A DNA stretch of 64,000 nt, taken from positions 1-64,000 of the forward strand of contig NZ_JARNTW010000019.1 in assembly GCF_029433105.1 (NCBI RefSeq), read 5' to 3'. The notes under the pieces are model-generated. The model was not told the origin of the DNA and ran no database searches. It saw only the letters and a program-made list of their open reading frames with translations. The number at the start of each line of letters is the position of its first letter. The stretch's first letter is position 1. This document shows positions 45,115 through 53,165 of the stretch, in pieces. The DNA is from Runella sp. MFBS21. GTDB taxonomy: Bacteria; Bacteroidota; Bacteroidia; Cytophagales; Spirosomataceae. A program made the translations under genes and the position numbers.

Positions 45115-47478
45115 CTATTTTCGCTTACGTTCAGTGCTGCGTTTACTAGCGGTTTTTCGTTGAAAAGTACGTTCTTTTTTACCCGATGAAGCCGAACGAA
45201 CAGGCGTAGCATCAGCCAAAATCAAATCCATACTTCGGCGCGAGATATTGGTTTCTTTGACTTTAACTTTCACGGCATCCCCAAAAGTATAGAATCGCTT
45301 CGAGCGTTGCCCCACAAGTCGATAATTCTCTTTGTCTAATTCGTAATAATCGTCGGTGAGATCGTTCATCCGAATGAGTCCTTCGGAGGCCGTTTCGGTG
45401 ATTTCTACAAAAATCCCAAATTCCGTAACCCCCGTAATGATACCATCCCAGATGCGGTTGGGTTCCATAGAAGCCATAAACTCCACTTGTTTGTATTTGA
45501 TACTGGCTCGCTCGGCGTTGGCGGCGAGCTGCTCACGGGCCGACGAATGCTTGCAAGCAGGCTCATATTCTGCCCGTTCGGGCGAGGGCTTTTGATCTAA
45601 ATAATGCTGCAAAAGGCGATGCGCTATCATATCGGGATACCGCCGAATGGGCGACGTAAAATGCGAATATCGCCGAAACGCCAACCCAAAATGCCCCACG
45701 TCTTCGGTGCTATATCGCGCTTTGGCCATGGTTCGAATCGCCAATTGCTCCAAAGCGTTTTGTTCGGGTTTGCCTTCCAAATCAGCCATGAGTTGGTTGA
45801 GCGATTGAGCGGCAAGTTTTTCGTTTTCTACCTTCAACTTGTACCCCAATCTCCCCGCAAAAGCCGCAAACACCCGAAGTTTTTCCATATCAGGTTCTTC
45901 GTGAATACGATAAATCATGGTGTTGGGCGCGGCTTTGTCTTTCGATTGACGATAGATAAACTCTGGCACCCGCTTATTGGCCAGCAACATAAACTCTTCG
46001 ATGAGCTTGTGAGCATCTTTTCTTACTTTGGTATAAATCCCCAAAGGTTTGCCGTTTTCATCCAATTTGAATTTAACCTCGGTTGTTTCAAAATTGATAG
46101 CGCCTTTGGCAAAACGAGCATCGCGAAGTTTATGAGCCAAGGCATTGAGCATGGTCAAAGCAGGCATATATCCCAACGCTTCTTCGCTCGGCTCTGTAAG
46201 CGGCGGGGCTGTATCGGCTGCTTCACCTTCAGGGCGAGTCGCCCATTCGAGTACTTCTTGTGCTTCTTCGTACGTAAATCGCTTGTCGGAGTGAATCACT
46301 GTACGGCCAAACCACTCGTTTACGATTTTTGCCTCGGCATTCATTTCTAGCACTACCGAAAACGTAAGCTTATCTTCGTGAGGACGGAGTGAGCATAAAT
46401 TGTTAGAAAGCTTTTCGGGCAGCATCGGAATCGTTCTATCTACCAAATACACTGACGTAGCCCGTGCATAAGCTTCACGTTCTAAGGCAGTATCAGGACG
46501 CACATAGTGTGTCACATCGGCAATGTGAACGCCGATTTCATAGTTGCCATTTTCGAGAAGTTGCACCGAAAGGGCATCATCAAAATCTTTGGCATCAGCG
46601 GGGTCTATGGTAAAAGTAAGGACTTTGCGCATGTCTCTCCGACGGGCGATTTCGTCGGCAGTGATGGCTTCCGAAATCGCTTCCGACTCCGCATTGACTT
46701 CTTCCGGAAAATGGTAAGGTAGCCCAAACTCCGCCAAAATGGCGTGCATTTCGGTTTCGTGGGTACCTGCTTTTCCGAGGACCTCTAGTACTTCGCCTTC
46801 CATTCGGCGCGAACGCGTGGGATATTGCGTAATCCGCAGCAAAACCTTATCACCGTCTTGGGCATTTTTAAGTTTTGCTTCTGGAATGTACACATCTTCA
46901 TAGATACGGCGATTGTCGATAGTTACGATGCCGTATTTGGGCCAAAGCTCCACTTCTCCCACAAACTCCGTACGACCACGCTCGATGATTTCTTCTACAC
47001 GCCCTTCTCTGCGGCGGCCACTCCGATAATCGCTAAATAGCGTAATACGCACTGTATCGCCATCGATAGCACCACGTAAGTCGTCGGTATCTACCCATAC
47101 ATCCGTATTTTCGGACAAGGGTGTTTTTTCGGAAGGTGACGTATCTAAGACGACAAAAGCGTAATTTTTGTTGACATGCTCTACTTTTCCAATCAACACA
47201 TTGGCGCTTACATTGGTAGCATACAGCCCCTCTTCGGTACGTTTTACACGGCCTTCTTCAATAAGTTCTTCCAACAATCCATTGAAAATCAGACGCAATT
47301 TATGGTCATCAGCGTCAAAATGAGTGTGAAGTTGATGAAGTTCGAAGGGTTGTTCGTTATTGATTTCAAAAAAAGTAGCAATTTCTGATTTGAATTCATC
47401 CAAAAAAGAAACAATCTGTTTTTGGGGGCGGGTCTTTTTCGTTTTTTTAGGCCCGCGCGTATTTTGTTTTTTCTTCAT
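45115..47478 (-). CDS. rnr: Ribonuclease R
   Basis: 787 residues from ATG 47478 (MKKKQNTRGPKK); an ATG at 47517 adds 13. Order: basic N-terminus, winged helix, cold-shock domains (about 80-230), the RNB exonuclease core with TIDPADAKDFDDAL and its metal Asp cluster, SVYLVDRTIPMLPEKLSNNLCSL, AFRRYSHFTSPIRRYPDMIAHRLL, and an S1 domain near the end (RIWDGIITGVTEFGIFVEI), then a Lys/Arg-rich tail. It degrades structured RNA from the 3' end. Confidence 0.96.
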   Translation of the reverse strand: MKKKQNTRGPKKTKKTRPQKQIVSFLDEFKSEIATFFEINNEQPFELHQLHTHFDADDHKLRLIFNGLLEELIEEGRVKRTEEGLYATNVSANVLIGKVEHVNKNYAFVVLDTSPSEKTPLSENTDVWVDTDDLRGAIDGDTVRITLFSDYRSGRRREGRVEEIIERGRTEFVGEVELWPKYGIVTIDNRRIYEDVYIPEAKLKNAQDGDKVLLRITQYPTRSRRMEGEVLEVLGKAGTHETEMHAILAEFGLPYHFPEEVNAESEAISEAITADEIARRRDMRKVLTFTIDPADAKDFDDALSVQLLENGNYEIGVHIADVTHYVRPDTALEREAYARATSVYLVDRTIPMLPEKLSNNLCSLRPHEDKLTFSVVLEMNAEAKIVNEWFGRTVIHSDKRFTYEEAQEVLEWATRPEGEAADTAPPLTEPSEEALGYMPALTMLNALAHKLRDARFAKGAINFETTEVKFKLDENGKPLGIYTKVRKDAHKLIEEFMLLANKRVPEFIYRQSKDKAAPNTMIYRIHEEPDMEKLRVFAAFAGRLGYKLKVENEKLAAQSLNQLMADLEGKPEQNALEQLAIRTMAKARYSTEDVGHFGLAFRRYSHFTSPIRRYPDMIAHRLLQHYLDQKPSPERAEYEPACKHSSAREQLAANAERASIKYKQVEFMASMEPNRIWDGIITGVTEFGIFVEITETASEGLIRMNDLTDDYYELDKENYRLVGQRSKRFYTFGDAVKVKVKETNISRRSMDLILADATPVRSASSGKKERTFQRKTASKRSTERKRK

Positions 47479-47525
47479 AAATGCTGGCGACCCAAAGCCG
47501 CCACTACGGTTAATCACTAATGTAT

Positions 47526-47560
47526 TTACTAAAGAGCGCTTCTAAGGCGTTCCTTAGTAA
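47526..47560. repeat. Imperfect inverted repeat upstream of rnr
   Basis: TTACTAAAGAGCGC and GCGTTCCTTAGTAA pair with two mismatches. It lies in the 5' leader or promoter of rnr and may be an operator or leader hairpin. Confidence 0.35.
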
Positions 47561-47753
47561 TATACGAATTTATTTCTTAAATAAACCAATTTTTTCAAAA
47601 AATCATTACAACTGAGGGATTTTTGAGTCTGTGCATTTCCCATCAAGATAGACTAAATGCAAAAATTATAGTAAGCTTTTTCCGAACAATATCCTGATTT
47701 CTGTCGTATATATGCAATAGATTTTATTCATTCACTTTTACACCCCTCACTTT

Positions 47754-48089
47754 ATGCAATCCTACTATAATTCCGAAGACCTCAAAAAATTTGGAAGCAT
47801 TGGCTCGTTTGGAGCTAAAGATTTGGCCAATGATTTTTTTAAGTATTACGGCGACGTATTTGCCGAAGGTGCTCTTACTTCGCGCGAGAAATCGCTGATT
47901 GCGCTCGCAGTAGCTCATGTGCTCAAATGTCCTTACTGTATCGACGCCTATACCACCGATACCCTCGAAAAAGGCTGCTCCGAAGATGAAATGATGGAAG
48001 CCGTACACGTGGGAGCCGTCATGGCCGCTGGTATCACCCTGGTACATAGTACTCAAATGATTAATAAAGCCAAAGAGCTTACCATGTAA
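47754..48089 (+). CDS. Arsenosugar biosynthesis-associated peroxidase-like protein
   Basis: 111 residues of the carboxymuconolactone decarboxylase/AhpD fold. The core AVAHVLKCPYCIDAYTTDTLEKG has the redox pair C59-x-x-C62 and His55. Its size and the closely following ArsS gene (45 bases downstream) fit the AhpD-like protein that is regularly linked with ArsS. Peroxidase or thiol chemistry is inferred from the CxxC. Confidence 0.88.
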   Translation: MQSYYNSEDLKKFGSIGSFGAKDLANDFFKYYGDVFAEGALTSREKSLIALAVAHVLKCPYCIDAYTTDTLEKGCSEDEMMEAVHVGAVMAAGITLVHSTQMINKAKELTM

Positions 48090-48133
48090 AGGCGCTTGGT
48101 TGTTTGATTTTTCTCGCTCATCAACATTCTGTC

Positions 48134-49195
48134 ATGAATCCTGTCAAATCGCTCAAAGCTCAAAAACATCAACTTGGAGATACGGCATTTCAGCTTCGCG
48201 TCTTAAACGACGACGAAAAACTGGGGCAACATTTGCCTCTTTTTCACGAACAATTAAAACCCATTGGGCTTTTTCCGCTTACTCCTACTCAGCTTGATAT
48301 TTTTCAAATCAATGTGGGTAAAATGTGCAATCAAGTATGCAAGCACTGTCATGTAGATGCTGGGCCTGACCGCAAAGAAATCATGGCCCAAGAAACGCTT
48401 CAACTGTGTTTGGATATTTTACAAAAACACTCCTTCAAAACCATTGATTTGACAGGCGGTGCTCCCGAAATGAACCCTCATTTCCGGTGGTTTATTGAGC
48501 AAATCAGAGCCGTAAGCCCAAGTATTAACATCATTGTTAGATGTAATTTGACCATTATTTTGGCCAATAAAAAATACCACGACTTACCTGATTTTTTCAA
48601 AAAACACCGTATTGAAGTAGTTTCTTCTTTGCCTTTTTACACGGCTTCTCGCACCGACTCTCAGCGGGGCGATGGCGTATTTGAGGATTCTATCAAAGCC
48701 CTTCAAATGCTCAATGCCGTAGGCTATGGCCAAGAAGGCTCTGGCTTAGTACTCAACTTAGTGTATAATCCGGCAGGAGCGTTTTTGCCAAGCGGACAAG
48801 CAGGGCTTGAAAAAGAGTTTAAACGGGTTCTCAAAGCCAAATACAGTATCGCTTTCAATCATCTTTTTTGTATTACTAACATTCCCATTAGTCGCTTTTT
48901 AGATTATCTGTTGGTGAGCGGAAATTATAGCTCTTACATGGAGAAGTTGGTCAATTCTTTCAACCCTGTAGCTGCTGCCAATGTCATGTGTCGCAATACC
49001 CTCTCGGTGGGGTGGGAGGGGTATTTGTATGATTGTGATTTCAATCAAATGCTTGATTTGAAAGTAAATGGCTCCGCCAAACATTTACGAGATTTTAACC
49101 TTCAAGTCCTCACCAATCGCCCTATCGTCCTCAATCAGCATTGTTATGGATGCACTGCCGGCGCGGGTAGCTCATGCGGTGGCGAAGTAGCCTAA
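48134..49195 (+). CDS. arsS: Arsenosugar biosynthesis radical SAM protein ArsS
   Basis: 353 residues from ATG 48134. The radical SAM motif is C65-x3-C69-x2-C72 in MCNQVCKHCHVDAGPDRKE. ETLQLCLDIL, IDLTGGAPEMNPHFRW and the C-terminal Cys-rich tail CYGCTAGAGSSCGG match ArsS, in the non-selenocysteine form. ArsS moves the adenosyl group of SAM to dimethylarsinous acid, giving the arsenosugar precursor. The usual ArsM methyltransferase gene is not in the window. Confidence 0.92.
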   Translation: MNPVKSLKAQKHQLGDTAFQLRVLNDDEKLGQHLPLFHEQLKPIGLFPLTPTQLDIFQINVGKMCNQVCKHCHVDAGPDRKEIMAQETLQLCLDILQKHSFKTIDLTGGAPEMNPHFRWFIEQIRAVSPSINIIVRCNLTIILANKKYHDLPDFFKKHRIEVVSSLPFYTASRTDSQRGDGVFEDSIKALQMLNAVGYGQEGSGLVLNLVYNPAGAFLPSGQAGLEKEFKRVLKAKYSIAFNHLFCITNIPISRFLDYLLVSGNYSSYMEKLVNSFNPVAAANVMCRNTLSVGWEGYLYDCDFNQMLDLKVNGSAKHLRDFNLQVLTNRPIVLNQHCYGCTAGAGSSCGGEVA

Positions 49196-49245
49196 CGAAA
49201 GAAAAATTGCCTTTTTCTTTCGCTAGGATTGATGTTGTTTTTTCT

Positions 49246-49253
49246 TACTTTTG
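49246..49253 (+). promoter_or_regulatory. Candidate minus-7 box upstream of the sterol desaturase-like gene
   Basis: TACTTTTG is an exact TAnnTTTG match, 36 bases before the preferred ATG at 49289. No well-spaced minus-33 box was found. Confidence 0.4.
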
Positions 49254-49288
49254 TACAAAAGTATGCAAGCATAATACTGTTTGTACAA

Positions 49289-50575
49289 ATGGAAACTTAC
49301 GGCAAAATTCTCCTAATCGCCATGCCCATTTTTTTGGGCTTGGTGCTCCTCGAAAAATGGTACGGATGGGCAGTAAAAAAACACCCCTTTCGTACGATGG
49401 ATACGCTCTCAAGCATGAGCTCAGGCTATACCAACATCATCAAAGATGTACTAGGGATAAGCATTTCAATCCTAACCTACGGCTGGATGGTAGAACACTT
49501 GGCCATTTACAAAATTGAGTCGAGCGTGTGGGCGTATGTAGTAGCTTTTATCGCCCTCGATTTTTCTGGCTATTGGGTACACCGCTTGAGTCACGAAATC
49601 AATTTCTTTTGGAACAAACACGCCATCCACCACAGCAGCGAAGAATTTGATTTGGCCTGTGCCTTACGTCAAAGCATTTCTTCGTTTGTGAATTTGTTCA
49701 CTATTTTTCTATTACCAGCGGCTTTGCTCGGAGTTGACCCTCAAGTTATAGCAGTAGTAGCACCTCTTCATTTGTTTGCCCAATTTTGGTATCATACCAT
49801 TTATATTGGCAAAATGGGCATCTTGGAGCATATTATCGTTACGCCTTCGCATCACCGCGTTCATCATGCGCTCAACCCCGAATATCTCGACAAAAACCAC
49901 TCTCAGATTTTTATCATTTGGGACAAGCTATTTGGTACTTTTCAAGAAGAATTGCCCGATGTGCCTCCCGTGTATGGTATCACTCGTCCAGCCAATACTT
50001 GGAATCCCATCAAAATCAATTTTCAGCACTTGTGGCTGCTTATTCAAGATGCTTATCGCACCCAAAGCTGGCGCGACAAACTCAGGATTTGGTGGATGCC
50101 TACGGGTTGGCGCCCTGCTGATGTGATGGAGAAGTATCCCGTCGCTAAAATCGAAGACCCTTATCACTTTCAAAAATATGCCCCTCCTGCTTCCAAAAAA
50201 CTGCTGGTGTGGACTTGGTTTCAGTTCTTATTCACTTTTGCCCTTATCAATTATTTTTTCCTCAATATCGCCCAAATCGGCTCCCCGTTGATTTTTGTGT
50301 ATGGTGGGTTTATTTTTTTGAGTGTATTTGCCTATACAGAGCTTATGGATCGTAATCCTTATGCCTGGATGTGGGAGGGTGCCAAGAATGCCATTGGGCT
50401 TTGGCTCATTTACCAAACAGATTGGTTTGGTATGAGTACCAGCCTACCTTGGGTTACTTTTGTCTTGGCAGGGTATTTTTTGGCTTCTACGCTTATTGTA
50501 TGGATGTTGAGCAAGCCAGAAATAGAGAAAGAAACAGACACTCACTATCAAGAAGAGTCTGTTCTTTCTCACTGA
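49289..50575 (+). CDS. Sterol desaturase/fatty acid hydroxylase family protein
   Basis: 428 residues from ATG 49289 (METYGK); an ATG at 49229 would put 20 residues over the promoter. Membrane segments alternate with the His boxes HRLSHE, HAIHHSSEEFD and HHRVHHALN that bind the di-iron site. The last 130 residues add further hydrophobic segments, giving an integral-membrane oxygenase. The family acts on lipids such as sterols, ether lipids or carotenoids; the substrate is unknown. Confidence 0.9.
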   Translation: METYGKILLIAMPIFLGLVLLEKWYGWAVKKHPFRTMDTLSSMSSGYTNIIKDVLGISISILTYGWMVEHLAIYKIESSVWAYVVAFIALDFSGYWVHRLSHEINFFWNKHAIHHSSEEFDLACALRQSISSFVNLFTIFLLPAALLGVDPQVIAVVAPLHLFAQFWYHTIYIGKMGILEHIIVTPSHHRVHHALNPEYLDKNHSQIFIIWDKLFGTFQEELPDVPPVYGITRPANTWNPIKINFQHLWLLIQDAYRTQSWRDKLRIWWMPTGWRPADVMEKYPVAKIEDPYHFQKYAPPASKKLLVWTWFQFLFTFALINYFFLNIAQIGSPLIFVYGGFIFLSVFAYTELMDRNPYAWMWEGAKNAIGLWLIYQTDWFGMSTSLPWVTFVLAGYFLASTLIVWMLSKPEIEKETDTHYQEESVLSH

Positions 50576-50579
50576 TTTT

Positions 50580-51533
50580 TTACTCATCCCAAAGGTTTTG
50601 GAGGGTATAATCACTACCCTCTAAGCACCAAAAATTGCCTTTGATATATCGATATTGCAGGTCTAGTTGTTTGATTTTAGCCATTTCCACGTCGGTCAAG
50701 TCTATGTCAGCCGCTGCCAGATTTTCCTGAAGACGGTGAGGGTTAACGGACTTAGGAATGACAGAAGTCTGCCGATTTACGGCCCACGCCAGCATCAATT
50801 GCGCCGTAGTACAGCCTTTGGCAAGGGCTAATTGTTGCAAGGTTTGATTTTCAAACAACTTTGGCTCTCCTTCCAAAATGCGATTTGCAGGCCTATCAGC
50901 CGAGCCTAACGGGCAATAGCCTGTCAAGTGAATCCCTTTGGTTTTACAAAACTCCACCAAGGGCCATTGTTGCAAAAAGGGGTGTAATTCTACTTGGTTT
51001 ACTTCCGGGTACTGTCCAGTAGCACTCGCAATTTCTTCTATTTTTTTGATGCTAAAATTAGAAACACCAATGTGCTTGGCAAGCCCTTTTTCTTTCAACT
51101 CTATCATTCCTTGCCATGTTTCTGACAAAGGCACATCCTCCAAACTCACCATATCGGCACCCACTTGCGGAAAAGATACTTCATGTTTTAGAGCCACAGG
51201 CCAATGAATTAAATATAAGTCTAAATAATCGAGCTGTAAGTCGTGGAGCGTGGTCTGAATAGCGGACAAAATGTACTTTTGCTCGTGGCTATTGTTCCAA
51301 AGTTTGGAAGTAATCCACAAATCTTCTCTTTTCACTACCCCCTCTCCGATAGAATCGTGGAGTGCCTCCCCGATTTCTTTTTCGTTGCCATAAAGCATAG
51401 CACAATCAAAGTGCCGATAGCCTAGCTCTATGGCCGTTTTTACAGCTTTATACACTTCTCCTTTGGACGATTTCCAAGTGCCTAAGCCCAACAAAGGCAT
51501 CTTATCACCATTTTGGTATTCAAAATATTTCAT
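50580..51533 (-). CDS. Aldo/keto reductase
   Basis: 317 residues. The catalytic tetrad is complete: Asp43 and Tyr48 (FDCAMLYGNEKE), Lys77 (TSKLWNN) and His110 (YLIHWP). NADPH-binding parts are seen as GVSNFSIKKI, HPFLQQWPLV and SVIPKSVNPHRLQENL. The length and GLGTWKSSKGE start fit aldose reductase-like AKR enzymes that reduce sugar or aliphatic aldehydes. The end is only 4 bases from the convergent sterol-desaturase stop. Confidence 0.93.
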   Translation of the reverse strand: MKYFEYQNGDKMPLLGLGTWKSSKGEVYKAVKTAIELGYRHFDCAMLYGNEKEIGEALHDSIGEGVVKREDLWITSKLWNNSHEQKYILSAIQTTLHDLQLDYLDLYLIHWPVALKHEVSFPQVGADMVSLEDVPLSETWQGMIELKEKGLAKHIGVSNFSIKKIEEIASATGQYPEVNQVELHPFLQQWPLVEFCKTKGIHLTGYCPLGSADRPANRILEGEPKLFENQTLQQLALAKGCTTAQLMLAWAVNRQTSVIPKSVNPHRLQENLAAADIDLTDVEMAKIKQLDLQYRYIKGNFWCLEGSDYTLQNLWDE

Positions 51534-51605
51534 ATGAGTTAGTGGATTAATTTCTCAAACCTTTTGCCATTATAAAAAGTTAAAAAAGACAAAAGTATAT
51601 TTCTA

Positions 51606-52313
51606 ATGTCGTTTCAAGGAAAAAACATTTTAATCATTGGTGCAAGTTCAGGCATCGGCCATGCCCTCGCCCAGACACTTCAAGCAGAAGAAGCTCATTT
51701 ATTCACGGCTTCGCGCCGTCCTGTAGAAGGGATTTTAAGTCAGCATTTTACATGGGATGTATCACAGCCTCTTCCTGACGGGCTATTTGATACGCTTCCT
51801 CAACCCCTTCATGGGTTAGTGTATTGTCCTGGCACGATTCAGTTAAAGCCTTTTCAACGGTTTTCGAATGAAGATTTCAAGAACGATTTTCAAATCAATG
51901 TGTTGGGAGCTATCAATGCGATTCAGGCTACTCTTGGGCGACTAAGAAAAGCAAACGGCGCCTCAATCGTGCTTTTTAGTACCGTAGCCGTGCAGACTGG
52001 AATGGGATTTCATGCTTCTATTGCTGCTTCTAAAGGAGCCATAGAGGGGCTAACACGCTCCCTAGCAGCAGAGTTGGCACCTGCCAAAATTAGATGCAAT
52101 GCGCTTGCACCCTCACTCACAGATACACCCTTAGCGGCGTCTTTGCTATCTAATGAAGAAAAAAGAGAAGCTTCGGCCAAGCGTCACCCTTTGGGAAGAG
52201 TAGGAACACCCCAAGAACTAGCAAGTGCTGCCAAATGGCTTTTGTCAGAAGAAGGGAGTTGGATTACAGGGCAGATTATTGGAATAGACGGCGGCATTGG
52301 AAAGTTGAAATAA
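51606..52313 (+). CDS. SDR family oxidoreductase with altered active site
   Basis: 235 residues. Rossmann motif IGASSGIGHA (11-20) and the NAG-like LVYCPG segment are in place. The catalytic Ser125 and Lys143 remain, but the Tyr expected four residues before the Lys is Ile139 (in HASIAASKGA). The C-terminal part NALAPSLTDTPLA and ITGQIIGIDGG are standard. Classical dehydrogenase activity is therefore doubtful. The family with this altered block is known in Bacteroidota. Confidence 0.85.
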   Translation: MSFQGKNILIIGASSGIGHALAQTLQAEEAHLFTASRRPVEGILSQHFTWDVSQPLPDGLFDTLPQPLHGLVYCPGTIQLKPFQRFSNEDFKNDFQINVLGAINAIQATLGRLRKANGASIVLFSTVAVQTGMGFHASIAASKGAIEGLTRSLAAELAPAKIRCNALAPSLTDTPLAASLLSNEEKREASAKRHPLGRVGTPQELASAAKWLLSEEGSWITGQIIGIDGGIGKLK

Positions 52314-52331
52314 CTTCCAATACCGCCGTCT
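52286..52331 (+). terminator. Hairpin spanning the SDR stop codon
   Basis: AGACGGCGGCATTGGAAAGTT (52286-52306) is nearly complementary to AACTTCCAATACCGCCGTCT (52312-52331), with the stop codon in the loop. No long T-run follows. Probably part of a terminator shared with the convergent lolA gene. Confidence 0.55.
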
Positions 52332-52354
52332 GCTTTAGGAAATATCCTGTTCTG

Positions 52355-52990
52355 CTAGCGTAAGTCGATTACCTCTACGCCCTTGTACTGTGAGGCATCA
52401 AAGGCAAAGAATTTATCTTCTACGCTGACATTAGGAGTAAATTTATCTACTCTAAATACCACGCGCTGTCCATTGCGCTGAGTAATTTTCCAGCTTTTTA
52501 CGGACTTGTCTTTTTTGTCAACTTTGATTTGGACTTTTGCCACCTTGCTTTCTTTCTTCTCGGGCGAAAGCTCCACTACTTCATACACTCTTCCGCTCTC
52601 GGTTACTTCTTCGATAAAAACATACTTATACCCTTTTTTGTAAATGGTATATACTTTGGTGGGGTCGATATCTCCTACTTCTTTAGGGTCGTAGTTGTTG
52701 ACAGTAGCTTCATTACTTTCCTTGATGTAAGTGGTCATGGTTTTACCATCATTGAAAATCTCCTGACCTGCCATTTTTAAGCGAAACTTAGTACCTTTTA
52801 CCGTAGCGTCACCTTTCAAGGTTTCTTTGGGGCCGGTTCCTTCGCTAGTATAAGTAAATGCCACCTTAAAAGTTGTCATTGACTTGTACTTGTTACTCAT
52901 AGCGTCCAAAATGGCCGCCGCTCGTTTATCAGTTTGAGCATGAAGGAGTTGACTTATACCCAATGCTATTACTACCAAAATTTTTCTCAT
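52355..52990 (-). CDS. lolA: LolA-like outer-membrane lipoprotein carrier
   Basis: 211 residues. Signal peptide RKILVVIALGISQLLHA, then the LolA-like half-barrel: TFKVAFTYTSEGTGPKETLKG, TKFRLKMAGQEIFNDGKTMTTYI, VQIKVDKKDKSVKSWKITQRNG and VSVEDKFFAFDASQYKGVEVIDLR. It shuttles lipoproteins from the inner to the outer membrane. It follows ftsK by about 175 bases, a common Bacteroidota order. Confidence 0.85.
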   Translation of the reverse strand: MRKILVVIALGISQLLHAQTDKRAAAILDAMSNKYKSMTTFKVAFTYTSEGTGPKETLKGDATVKGTKFRLKMAGQEIFNDGKTMTTYIKESNEATVNNYDPKEVGDIDPTKVYTIYKKGYKYVFIEEVTESGRVYEVVELSPEKKESKVAKVQIKVDKKDKSVKSWKITQRNGQRVVFRVDKFTPNVSVEDKFFAFDASQYKGVEVIDLR

Positions 52991-53165
52991 TGTCGTTGGT
53001 TTAATTACTCATTATAGACAGCTTTTAAAAACAAAAGTTTAAAAACTGTACCATTATAAACGAAAAACAGCCCACAAAGTTAAGACAAGTGTAGAGTTGA
53101 TGGCTTATAAATCGACGAAACCTTATTAATACTCTACCACTTCCAATACTATAAGGTTGATTTAT

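Noticed and set aside
45604-46350. 248-codon plus-strand frame opposite rnr
   Set aside because: Overlaps the catalytic RNB core of RNase R and encodes Phe/His-rich sequence without family features.
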